Positions 21,299 through 32,532 of a stretch of 64,000 nucleotides of DNA are shown in pieces; the stretch's first letter is position 1, and every line of letters starts with the position of its first letter. The notes below the pieces were generated by a model, which saw only the letters and a list, made by a program, of their open reading frames with translations, did no database searches and was not told where the DNA came from. Source of the DNA: Tricholoma matsutake (lineage: Eukaryota > Basidiomycota > Agaricomycetes > Agaricales > Tricholomataceae); NCBI GenBank assembly GCA_026075535.2, contig AP026539.1:4836001-4900000 (forward strand). The letters run 5' to 3'. The position numbers were made by a program, and so were the translations under genes.

Positions 21299-22890
21299 CA
21301 TGCTCTGTATGTATGGCCTGAATTTTGGCCAATAACAAATGATTTCCAATGGGGGGGACCACTGCACATAACAGTTGAAAAGTCACTGCTAGCAGTATGA
21401 AACCTGTTGATAAAACTACTACATAAAGTGGATGAATTCTTCCACTCTCAAAGAACCTGGAAAGTTGATGAAATTCAACCTGGGTAGAGGTTGTTTTGCC
21501 CATATAAAGATGAAAACCATCCCATGGGATGAATTTGGTGTGGGATGAACTGGGGACAAAATTTGGGAGGGTTTTCATCCCATTGACTCATCCCTTGTAT
21601 ATAGAAAAAAACCTCCTTTTTCACTCCTCTTAGGGGTAGATTTTCAGTCCAACTCCTGATGAAAACTATACCATAAATATATCAATTTACACTATTCAAA
21701 GGTGTGAAATGTGGGATGGGTTTCCTACTCTGCAGGCCCCATAGTGTAGACAACTATACCCTTAGGATTTCATTAGGAAAACCATATGTATGTGGTAGCA
21801 CTAGTATGCTGTATGGACAATGAGTAAGATAAACCGTTACCTGAGACCTCATTGACTACATCATGTGTTGTTACTTCCCTTGTGACCTATCATGTGAAGT
21901 CTTGATGCTGTGCAAGCAATTAAAGTGACTATATAATTAATTATAGTATAGTCAGTAGGAATAATCTATGCATTGGGTTTATCTAAATTAGCCAGAAGGA
22001 ATGAAGGAATAACTCTATGTCCTCCAAATGTCCTCTTGCAAGCCCATGCTGCATCCTTGCCATCTAGTCCTTCCTGATAAGCATGGATAAGCCATTGTAA
22101 GGCTGAACATGAGTGCACCTGCCCATGGGTGACATGGATCCAAACTTGTGAGTATTCTTGTGCCAAACAGCCATAGTAACTTGGATCTGTGAGTGTGAAA
22201 ATCATGAGTATGCAAGTACTTGCACTGTGAGACTGGTGGGGTATGAATTTCAGCTGTTTAAGTAACAAAATAGGAAATATCTAATATAAATGGCTGAATA
22301 ATGGTGGATGAATTTGGGATGAATTTTCATCCCATATATTTCAGCCATCCAAGGGATGGAGTTCATACATGTTACCTTACAAAATTTTCTTCATCTAATG
22401 GGATGAAATTTTATTTTACAAGCAAATGAAATACAGGGGATGATTTTAATCCAAGATGAGGGTATGGATTTTCAACCATCTAACATATGAATTTTCATCA
22501 AAATTTTCAACAGAATATGGGATGGTATTTTCTACCACAAAGGTGTGGATCACAGGGTGTGTTTTTCAGCCTGAGATAGAACAGAAATTTCATACCATTA
22601 TGAGGTGCTTTTGGTGGGTAAATTTCTTCCCTTAAAGGTGGAATTGACTGTTTATGTCTCATGCCCTAAAGAAGGTTTTTTGCAGGGAATCTCTCAGATA
22701 TTATTTCATACCACAGCAGGCTGAATTTCCATCTATGCATTGTGCAAGAGATAAGTCATTCCAACCTGCCCTCATGCAACAAGTCACATGTCATATCTAT
22801 ACCCCGAGTCCCCAACACTTCAACTTCATGTGCAATATCAACCAGGGTCTGAGATATTCACATGCTCTTTCACTCCCACTCCTACCATCA
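21299..22890. other. A+T-rich intergenic DNA with GGGATGAAA/TTTCATCCC motifs
   Basis: No gene is supported. The motif GGGATGAA and its complement TTCATCCC occur many times in both orientations between about 21480 and 22500, as they do again at 24180-24500 and 37440-37620. This suggests an old, degraded inverted-repeat element family. Ends could not be defined. Confidence 0.5.
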
Positions 22891-22899
22891 TCACCACAC

Positions 22900-24020
22900 C
22901 ATCAACCACAACCATGACCACCCATTCCTATGCCAGAAAGAGCCACCACTGGTCACAAACAACCCCATTCAGACACTATGCAGGCCCAAATGATGACTGC
23001 ATCATTTGGGCCCTAAGTAAGTTTTTTTCCATTCATTTCCTGTTTAACTAATTGTATCTCATTATTTTTTAGGCTCTGAACAGCTGGTAACAAGTGTCAC
23101 CAATGCGAGACAGGCCAGTGGCCTGACAATGGCCACCACCACAGCACCGAGAACCACCGCTGTGAGCAACTGCTCACTGGGTGGGAATGGGTGCCACTCC
23201 AAAATGGCAAGACAATTGCAATGCCACCACCAGGCCAAATGGAATGACAACAAGGTGATGGGAGACGACAGGAGATGGAACGACAGGGGGATGAGGGGGA
23301 AACAACAAAAAAAAGCCCAAGAGACATCAAATGACATCTCTTGGGCCATTGGTAAGTTTTTTTATTTATTCTCTTTTCATGTTTTTGTTACTATGTTTTT
23401 TAGGTATCTACTTGAACTACTGATGATGAAGGCAACACAGCACCCACCCCCACTGCTGCGAGCAACTGCTCATGGGGTGGGAATGGGCACCACTCCAAAA
23501 CAGTGAGACAATGGCAATGCCACCATCAGGCCATATGGAATGATAATGCAACAATGAGGGGATGAGGGTGGAAACAATGAAGAGGAGGTGAAGCAAATGA
23601 AAAAAAGCCCAAGAGACATCAAACAACATCTCTTGGGCTGTTGGTAAGTTTTTTTTTAATTCTCTTTTCATGTTTATAGGTATCTACTCAAACTACTGAT
23701 GACGAAGGCAATCCAGCACCCACCCCCACCACTGTGAGCACCTGCTTGCAGGGTGCTCCATGGGTGAGGACAATGAGGGGAGGACAATGACAGGACGAGA
23801 AGACAATGAACAGCGAGGGGACGACAGGGGATACCACCACCACCATGGTCACCAACACTAGGCCCAGGAGACCCTTGTCTCCTTGGTGTTTTTCTTTCTT
23901 TCTTTTCTCTGGCCCAGGGGACACGCATCTCCTAAACTGTTTTTGTTTTGTTTTTGTTTCCCTTTCTCTGGGTCCACCCATGATCCACCCCACACCTACG
24001 AGTGCCTGCTTATAGGGTGG
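22900..24020 (+). repeat. Tandem array of four exon-like hairpin modules
   Basis: Module ends: palindrome GGCCCAAATGATG..CATCATTTGGGCC (22983-23012) then GTAAGTTTTTTT (23017); GCCCAAGAGA..TCTCTTGGGC (23315-23346) then GTAAGTTTTTTT (23352); the same stem at 23607-23638 then GTAAGTTTTTTTTT (23644); GGCCCAGGAGAC..GTCTCCTTGG (23859-23887). Between them lie CTAAT- or CTAT-type motifs and 3' splice-like TTTTTTAG (23072), TTTTTTAG (23403) and TTTATAG (23680). Each unit has one GAGCA..TGCTC-type hairpin (about 23162, 23455, 23730, 23997). Unit starts GTATCTACTTGAACTACTGATGA and its relative are near-identical at 23404 and 23681. No long ORF links them. Confidence 0.7.
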
Positions 24021-24029
24021 TTTGATAAT

Positions 24030-25498
24030 TGTAGTTAAGTATATAGTTAAATAAATGTGTTTTTGTTAATATGACCTGTGGGTTACAACACATGTGGGTA
24101 TGGGTATGGGTATAGTGCAATTAGTTGAAACTTTACTACTGAAAGAATGAAACTGATAATGAAACTACACAAAGTGGATGAATATTTGCCATTTTTCCTT
24201 TCTGAAAAAATTCAACTGGACAGAGGGTTGTTTTTTGCCCTTGATGGGATGAAAACCATCCCATAATTGGAGGGAGTCTCACAGTGTGAATTACCCCATT
24301 GAGAAGATGAAAGTCATTCCCAGGGACAAATTCAATGGGGTATGAATACAGACAAATTCTGAGGTGTTTTCAACACCTTAACTCATCCCTTTTGAGGGGG
24401 AATTTTTACAATGTTTAGGATATGTTTTTCTCCAAAACCCAGGTGATTTTTATTCTTTTTCAATGGCCATAAAGGATGAAAATTCTACTCAAAACAGATT
24501 ACTTTCTACTCAAAACATATTACTTTTCTACTGAATTCCTTCATCTCAGTGGCTGAGATACTGGATGATTTTCCACATCCATGGGTCTCACAGTGGGATA
24601 TGTCCAGGATGTAGCATAGCGATATAGTGTAGAAATAGATGATTTTTCTCCTGCAAGCCCAGGCCTGAGCCCAAGCCAAGCCTGAGCTGAGCCTTGTGCA
24701 ATGGCTTGGCTCAATACCACTGTAAGCCTGAGCCTGGTCAAGCCAAGCTGGGCCCTGCACATCACTAGTTGTACTAGTATATTTGCTATCTACTTGTATC
24801 ATACAACATACAGGTACTCATGAGTTACCTGTGAGTACTCATTCTACCCTAAGACTTACAATTGCACATAGATGACCAGAACAGACATATAAAGATGAGG
24901 ATGTAAGATTTTAACTAGTGGAAATAGAACAACTTCTCTAATGTTGTTACTCCCAGACATCTGTTCCATAGATATCATCCATTCCATAGCTGTTATTATC
25001 CTGTACCATTCTGATTGTCATCTTGCACAGCATGAAGGTACTTAACTTAGTCTTGATTGTTAGAAAGATACCTTAAGTCAAATGTTCCCTTGAGTGCATG
25101 AATAAAGACATCTTCAATGAGGTTACTAACTAGCCTTGCAGATATGATCTGTTCAGTAGATGTTTTCAATTCTGGAAATGTCATCTGTTCCATAGACATC
25201 ATCTGTTCCACAGACATCATCCATTCTGTAAACATCTTTGATAGTGTAGAGCGAGTATTTTTGTCTTTTAACTTTGGTTGTATATCATTTATTAACTAAT
25301 ATTCTTAAGCAAGCTGAACAAGCCTTCATCTCAAGGTTAATAAGTCAATGTGTGAGGCTAGTAACAACATTGAAGTCTCTATTCATGCATAAGATGGAAT
25401 CTTTGACTCAAGTTATCTACCTGGCAATCAAGACCAAGCAGAATCTTCCATGCTATACAATATGACAATAGCAGCAGTACAGGATTAATATCCATGGA
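24030..25498. other. Intergenic, A+T-rich, no gene seen
   Basis: It holds scattered GGGATGAAA motifs (24180-24500), a short GAGCCCAAGCC/GGCTTGGCTC inverted pair near 24665-24750, and loose repeats of CATCTGTTCCATAGACAT at 24957 and 25125-25225. No coding evidence. Confidence 0.5.
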
Positions 25499-25744
25499 CC
25501 CCTTCCGACATCTACCCCTTGGTATGATGTCATTTGGCGGCCTTGATCTGCCTATCTCTGCCTTTTCTATTTTTAGGTTATTATTTGATTTTTGTCGTCT
25601 TCACATATACTGGGCATCGGCAAAGGGATCCTTAGAGTTTTCTCTTTGGATTTCCTTTTGCTAGGTGTGTCCCCAATCCCTGTACTATGTAGTATAATTT
25701 TAACTTCGGATTTCCCTTTGCTAGAGGCTGAGGTTGCCCTTATA
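25499..25744 (+). repeat. Truncated 5' LTR copy joined to Gypsy-2
   Basis: It matches the last 246 bp of the 426 bp LTR family, ending GCCCTTATA at 25744. The first about 180 bp are missing and unrelated sequence precedes 25499. I interpret the junction as one end of an LTR-mediated inversion. Confidence 0.9.
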
Positions 25745-25909
25745 GTAGAAAACTCTCCTCTAAGGCCTGAAATTGCAAACGCACTGCCCAAGATAGGCAG
25801 GTATGGAGTGGACGACACTTCCCAAAGCTCCACAGACTCCCTACACACCATTCCAGACAGTCTCGCCTTTACTGCGCTGCCATTTTCGCCAAATGCGCCC
25901 CCTAGCGAC

Positions 25910-26880
25910 ATGGATGCATCAGAGTGCCTCAACGCGCTTGAAAGCGACGTTTCCGGAATATGCGCACAAATCAATTTGCTTAAATCTATGATTGAAAACT
26001 TTGTTAGGACCCTCCAGACTAACCCTATGACCAATATTCCCCCCATTGCGACTCCAAGCGCAGCCAACAACGACGTACCACCAAATGCACCCACTAAAGA
26101 GCGCACCCAGATCAAACTGTCCCCCCCCGCTGAATTTAATGGCACACATGCGCAGGGACATGCATTCCTTAATTCCTGTGAGTTATACATCAGTCTCCAG
26201 TCACATCAATTCATCGATGAGGCTGCAAAAATTTATTGGGCCTTCACATACATGAAATCTGAATGCGCCTATCTCTACGTGGACCGTATTCTGCGTCAAA
26301 CTAAAGAACTCGGTTCTCTACCTTTCTCCACTTGGGGTGACTTTCGAGCTGAGTTTGTATGCCACTTTTGTCCCCTCAACAAGCGCCACCGAGCAGTGAC
26401 ATGACTTGAGTCATCCTCTTACCACCAGGCATGGACAATTATATCGATGAGTTTAAGGATTTGGTGGACATGGCAGGATATGGGAGTGGGCTACCAGTGG
26501 TGGTGAAGTTCCAACAGGGCCTCAACCAAGACATTCAGGACCAGATTGCACAGATGTTGGAGGGGCACCCAGCGGACAATGATATCTATGCTTGGTATGA
26601 AGCTGCTTCACTCTGTGATGAGAACCGACTCACAAATGCGGCGTTTAATGCTGCATTCCATGCTCCAACTACCACTCATGCACCCTACACCTTCAATCGA
26701 ACCCTTCCCTGCCTTAACCCCATTCCTGTTCATCAAACTCCCACACCAGCCATCAATGTCCCAGTACCAATGGATGTTGATGCAGCCTGCAGCACATAGG
26801 TTGGATCTCTGCTACTGTTGTGGGGAAACTGGGCACAGGGCTGGAGCATGTCCCCATCATCAGGATATCTGCATGCTCAC
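25910..26880 (+). pseudogene. Gypsy-2 gag
   Basis: The probable start is the ATG at 25910 (MDASECLNALESDV), with a coiled N-terminal helix, then the gag core (FNGTHAQGHAFLNSC near 26135, TWGDFRAEF near 26333). TGA at 26402-26404 and a frameshift follow. The next frame starts with MDNYIDEFKDLVDMAGY (26431) and runs to 26799. A CCHC zinc knuckle, CYCCGETGHRAGAC, sits near 26812-26853 in a third frame. Confidence 0.8.
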
Positions 26881-27229
26881 CCCCAAGGGACAAGATGAAC
26901 TCCCTCAAGACTTGTTGGCACTTGTAGATGTCGAGGAAGCGAAGGATCAGGTTGCAGAGGAGATCAAGTCAGAAGTTGTAGAGGAGCAGGATTTTTCTAT
27001 TTGCAGTGAGTGAATTGTATGCCCTCACTGCCTGTCCATAACCACTTTGAAGTCTTGTCAGTTGAATCCCTGGAGGATGAATCCATTTCTGTGACTGTTC
27101 CCCTCTCTGACCCTTTGAAGTTGGCTGAAGACGTACCTGCTCTTCCCATCTCTCCCTCTGCTCCACACCCCAAAATTAAATCATGGGAGCGTAAACTACC
27201 ACACAAATATATTGTTGCATCCACTCCCT

Positions 27230-27660
27230 CTACACATTCCTTGAACCTAGCAATCAAACTGCAGATGACTGACACTGGACAGATACTCGGTGTCTCTGCG
27301 CTCCTGGACTCTGGTGCAACCGGTCTCTTCATCAATGCCCATCTCGCACAACAACATCACCTAAATACTCGCTCACTCTTGCATCCGATACATACCTGTG
27401 TATAATGTGGATGGGTCCCCAAATGAAGCTGGTGCCATCCGAGAGGTTGTAGACCTGGTCCTCCATTACAAAGATCATAGTGAGCATGCCCTTTTTGCTG
27501 TCACTCAATTAGGAAAGCAAAAGGTGATTTTGGGCTATCCATGGCTTTGAGACCATAACCCATAGGTCGACTGGCATACTGGGGAGGTTACCATGAGCTG
27601 ATGTCCATCCTGCTGTCGTACTTGTTTCACAGAAGCCAGGCAAGAATGTCATGGACAGAA
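27230..27660 (+). pseudogene. Gypsy-2 protease
   Basis: ALLDSGATGLFINAHLA near 27298-27350 carries the aspartic protease signature DSGATG. Further on, GYPWL-type residues (27533-27550) and a GEVTMS.CPSCC segment near 27580-27615 match the region after the protease in this Gypsy group. Frames shift near 27400. Confidence 0.75.
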
Positions 27661-27896
27661 GGCGGTGATACAATGTACTTGGAAGTGTCATGCCGGACCC
27701 CTGCCTATACCTGAAGTGGAGTTGGAAGGGGTTCCTGATCTGATGCCGGTGATGATGCTCAACCTGGGAAAACCACCAGAACTGCCGATGAGGCAATCAA
27801 TGATGTTTGCGACGAGTCAGAGGAGGGTTGCAAGACGTTCTGAAAGTTCATGGTCAAACCTCTGAGAAGATTACTAGTTAACACCAGTCATGAAGG

Positions 27897-28885
27897 TAGT
27901 GTTATGAGAGACAAAGGCGTTTGTCGTGGTCCGATCGAGTATCAATCGATATCGAGGGCGATTGACGAGATCGACGGTGAACAAGTTTTATTGTCGATGG
28001 TCGATATGTGAATTATGGGGACCTTTTGATAGGTCGATGGTATACAAAGGGTGCGGCAAACTGCTATGAAGTGTTGGAAGGGTTGCTAGAACTAATGACG
28101 AGAGGATCGAGGGAGGATTGAGGATGTGATGATTGCAGAGGTTTCTCGTCGATCGAGAAAACCCGCAGAGACTTAGATTGTTTTAGAAAGTTGATTGGAT
28201 GCTTAGAACTGTATACGAGACGATATGTGAAGACGATTTCTTGTTATTTTCAAGTAGATACTACAGAGTTTTATATGTTTTAAAGAAACTTCCTAAAATG
28301 GAATGAGAAACATGTGTAGAACATGAGGCAAAAGACATGAGTTAAGGCACAAGGCCATAAAGGAGACTGGAATCCAAACAAGAAAGATATATATATCATA
28401 TGATGAAAGAGTAATAAAGGGAAAGAACTAAAAGAGACTGTCCTTTGTGTATAAACTGTGCTAAGTCTCACAATAATGCATCCAGTGGGTTCTGTGCGTG
28501 ATAGGGACTTGGAATGAAGCTGACCTATGATCAGCAGGTTTGAACACGAGTTGGAATATGTCCTAGTCCATGGTCTTCCACCATTTAGATAATGAAGGTG
28601 GCGCCTGATGTTGCTCGTAGTTTCTCAATATCGATCAATGATGCTCGATGATGGTCGACGATGGTCAATCGTGGTTGTGGCTTGTTTGAAGTTGGTCGGG
28701 GATGTTCGGTGGTCATGTAGGGGAATCTTAGGGACTTTCAGGGTAGTCCTAAGATTGTGCGATGTGGTCTTTTGATACTATTGATGTCGCTGGTGATGTT
28801 TCGATGCGGTCGATAGGATATCGCAATCGATAGAGTGTGTTGCACTGCATCTGGGACGTCGTAGGAGTTAGCCGATGTGATTAGA
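27897..28885. mobile_element. About 1 kb insertion between Gypsy-2 protease and RT (possible solo LTR)
   Basis: The Gypsy-2 reading is lost about 27870 and resumes near 28885. The intervening DNA is rich in GTCGAT/ATCGAC. It shares short blocks (TATATGTTTTA, ACATGAGGCAAAA, a run of ATAT with ATGAT) in the same order as 36470-36640. It may start at TGTTATGAGAG near 27899. The right end and target duplication could not be fixed. Confidence 0.5.
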
Positions 28886-28896
28886 ATGATGCTAAA

Positions 28897-31800
28897 GTGT
28901 TGAATCAGTCCTTGAGCCGAGAAGATGACCTATCACCAGACTCGGATGATGATGATGAGGAGCCAGAGGAAGTGGAGGAAGGTGATCAGATCTTCTACAC
29001 TGTGATTCGTCCATCGCACGAGGTGTGTGCTACATCGAACATATCCCAACCCCTCGCTGAGGCCTTCCACAAAAACAATGCTGCTAAATCCTCCACTAAT
29101 CCCTTGCTCCCTCATCTCCATGAGTTTGGAGACGTGTTCTCCAAGGAATTGTTCGACTCTCTCTCTGAATGCAAGCCATGGGATCACGCGATCAAACTCA
29201 CCCCTGGTGCAACCCCTTCATCCTGCAAGGTCTATCCTCTCTCTCCTGAAGAACAACGACAGCTTGACCAGTCCATCAACAAACACCTGGCCTCTGGATG
29301 TATTCGACCATCAAAGTCACCCATGGCCTCTCCCTTTTTCTTTGTCAAGAAGAAGGATGGCTCACTTCGACCAGTTCAAGACTACAGAAGGCTCAACAAC
29401 ATCATGGTCAAAAATTGCTACCCATTACCTCTCATCTCTGAACTCATGAACCAGCTCCGTGGAGCCCGATACTTCACCAAGCTCGACGTCCATTGGGCCT
29501 ACAATAATGTGAGGATAAAGGAGGGAGATGAGTGGAAGGCAGCCTTTTGTACCAACCGTGGTCTTTTTGAACCACTTGTCATGTTCTTTGGCCTTACTAA
29601 TAGCCCTGCCACCTTTCAGACCATGATGAACAACATTTTCCATGACCTCATCCTCGAAGGCGTTGTCTGCATCTATCTCGACGACATCCTCATCTTCACT
29701 TGCACAGTTGAAGAGCACCGTTGCATCACGTGCCTTGTCCTAGAATGGCTTCGACAGTACAAACTCTACCTTTGTCAGGACAAGTGCGAGTTTGAGAAGA
29801 CCAAGATTGAGTACCTTGGCCTGATTATCTTGGAGGGTCAGGTGGAGATGGATCCTATCAAGGTGAATGGGGTCATGGCTTGGCTGATGCCCATGAACAA
29901 GAAAGAGGTGCAGTCTTTCCTGGGCTTCATCAATTTCTATCAGTGTTTTCTCACATCATGCATGACCACTGTTCGACTTGACAGGAAAGGAGGCATGGAG
30001 GTGGGATAATGCACAACAGGAGGCATTCAAAAGGCTTAAAGAGATGGTCACTTCCACTCCCATCCTTACCTTTGCTGACGATTCACGTCCTTTTCGTGTA
30101 GAAGCTGACAGTTCTGACTTTGTGATGGGCGCCATGTTGTCTCAGCAGTCTCCAGAGGACCAGAAGTGGCATCCTGTTGCGTTCTACTCCAAAAGCCTTA
30201 GTGCTGTAGAGCAAAATTACGAGATCCATGACAAGGAGATGTTGGCGATAATGCGTGCACTTGAGGAGTGGCGACACTTCCTTGAGGGTGACCAACACAA
30301 GGTGGAAATTTGGATGGATCACAAGAATCTCGAGTACTTTATGACGGCCAAGAAATTGAACCGTCGTCAAGCTTGTTGGTCCCTGTATCTATCCAGATTC
30401 GACTTCTTCTTGCACCACTGTCCGGGTCGCAGCATGGGGAAGACCGATGCCCTCTCCTGATGTGCAGACCATGGGGATGGCAGCAATGACAACCAAAACA
30501 TTGTGTTGTTGCAGCCACACCTGTTCACCATTCGGGCACTGGAAGGCATCGCACCCCAGGGCAAGGAGCGGGACATCCTATGTGACATTCGTCGTGCAAA
30601 CCATAGCGGTTTACATGAAGATGTTGTTGCCCGAGCTGTTAAGGAACTGAGGAAGGGATCCACCCTTTCCTTGCGTGCAGCAGAGTGGGCTGAAAAAGAG
30701 GACTTGTTGTATTTCAGGGACCACATCTACGTTCCCAATGACCCAGACCTTCACCAGCACATCATATCCCAACACCATGACTCACAGATTGCTGGTCATC
30801 CTGGATGCTGGAAGACCTTGGAGCTCACCTCACGGAATTATTGGTGGCCACAAATGTCACGGCTCATTGGTCAGTATTGTCACACTTGTGACCTTTGCTT
30901 ACACACCAAGGTTCCTCGTCGCAAACCCATTGGCGAGCTACACCCTCTTCCTGTTCCAGAGAGTCATTGGGATGTTGTCAGCGTTGACTTTGTGGTGGAG
31001 TTGCCAGAGTCGAATGGGTTTGATGCAGTGATGTGCACAGTTGATTCAGTGGGAAAACGTGCTCACTTCATTCCCACTCACACCACTGTCAGTGCCCTGG
31101 GTGCCACCCGACTCTACCTCCACCATGTGTGGAAATTACATGGACTTCCTGGTGCTTTCCTCTCTGATCATGGCCCTCAGTTCATGGCAGAGTTCACTTG
31201 CAAGCTGTACCAACTCCTGGGGATCAAACTCCTTGCTTCAACCACTTATCACCCACAAACCAATGGCCAGACTGAGCAAGTCAACCAGGAACTAGAGCAG
31301 TACATCTGCATCTTTGTCAATGAACACCAGGACAATTGGGATGATCTTCTCCCCTTGGCCGAGTTCAGATACAACAACCATGTCCATGCTTCCACTCAAC
31401 AGACCCCTTTCCTCTTAGACACTGGATGACATCCACACATGGGATTTGAACCTCACCAAACTCCCTCACACATCAAGATGGTGAATGAGTTCACAGAATG
31501 CATGCGGGATAGCTTGGAGGAGGCAAAGGCAGCCTTAGCAAAGGCGAAGGACGACATGGCACACTTTTACAACCAACGCCATTCTCTGACCCCTCAGTAC
31601 AAGGTTGGTGATCAAGTTTATCTTGACTCCAGTGACATCTCCACTACATGTCCATCCAAGAAACTCGCTCATCGCTTCCTGGGACCTTTCCCCATTGTCA
31701 AGTGTGTTGGAATGCATGCCTATCATCTATGCCTCCCAGCCTCCATGTCCAGACTCCACCCAGTCTTCCATGTCATCAAACTCCTTCCAGCTCCCCCAGA

Positions 31801-32095
31801 TCCATTCCCGGGATGCCATTCACACCCACCACCACCACCTACAGTGATCGAGGGAGAACCCCAATATGAAGTCAAATCAATCTTGGACAGCCATTTGCAT
31901 CGAGGAAAACTCCAGTATTTGGTGCATTGGAAGGGTTATGGGTATGAGGAGAACTCATGGGTCAAAGAGTCTGATGTGAATGTCCCTCAGTTAGTCAAGG
32001 AATTCCACCGACGGCACACTGCTGCACCACATGGCATTCAAGTCACGGACTTTGGTCGTATGCAATTTCGAATGCATCAGGGCGATGCATCTTAG
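28897..32095 (+). pseudogene. Gypsy-2 pol (RT-RNaseH-IN-chromodomain), few lesions
   Basis: An acidic linker opens the frame, then RT (DYRRLNN near 29380; FTKLDV; YLDDILIF near 29670-29695) runs to about 29970. A frameshift leads to RNase H at 29978-30460 (FRVEADSSDF; a second catalytic segment DHKNLEYF). A stop near 30458 and another frameshift precede integrase at 30503-31429: the H-H-C-C zinc site lies at about 30770-30900, and D, D and E are visible in VSVDFVV, LSDHGPQF and NGQTEQVN. TGA at 31427-31429 replaces an expected arginine. The next frame carries the IN tail and a chromodomain (YLVHWKGYGYEENSW near 31915-31960), ending at TAG 32093-32095. Confidence 0.85.
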
Positions 32096-32106
32096 AGAGG
32101 GGGTGA

Positions 32107-32532
32107 TGTAAGGGGACTAGGGGGGTGCCCTGTGTGTTTCTCCTATTTTTTACATTTGTTCTATATTTTTCCTCACTTCATTTCCTTCTATTCTTCATTT
32201 TCTATGATTTTTCTGGATTTTATTACTAATTTTCCCTTTCTATCATGTTTGTGCATGTTGACAGTTTTATATTTAGAGGCAGAGCACCCCTTCCGACATC
32301 TACCCCTTGGTATGATGTCATTCAGCAGCCTTAATCTGCCTATCTCCACCTTTTCTATTTTTAGGTTATTATTTGATTTTTGTCATCTTCACATATACTG
32401 GGCATCGGCAAAGGGATCCTTAGAGTTTTCTGTTCAGATTTCCCTTTGCTAGGTGTGTCCCCAATCCCTGTACTATGTAGTATAATTTTAACTTCAGATT
32501 TCTCTTTGCTAGAGGCTGAGGTTGCCCTTATA
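32107..32532 (+). repeat. Gypsy-2 3' LTR
   Basis: 426 bp, TGTAAGGGG to CCCTTATA, directly after the pol stop and a GAGAGGGGGTGA purine run that could be the polypurine tract. The sequence after it is GAAAC, then Tnp2 coding sequence. Confidence 0.95.

Larger units (their letters stand above)
25745..32106 (+). mobile_element. Gypsy-2: Ty3/Gypsy chromovirus internal region
   Basis: It contains gag, zinc knuckle, protease, RT, RNase H, integrase and a chromodomain in normal order. It is bounded by a truncated LTR on the left and a full LTR at 32107-32532. An insertion of about 1 kb (near 27890-28885) separates the protease from the RT. The sequence is better kept than Gypsy-1: YLDD in the RT and the D-D-E integrase residues are present. 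Nonsense codons and frameshifts remain, so the copy is probably inactive. Confidence 0.9.

Noticed and set aside
24060..24130. GGGTATGGGTATGGGTATAG run as a telomeric or origin repeat
   Set aside because: Three units in an A+T-rich gap with no other support.
25592..25909. Gag start inside the truncated LTR at 25592
   Set aside because: The first 51 codons are LTR sequence and recur in every LTR copy; the ATG at 25910 is a better gag start.
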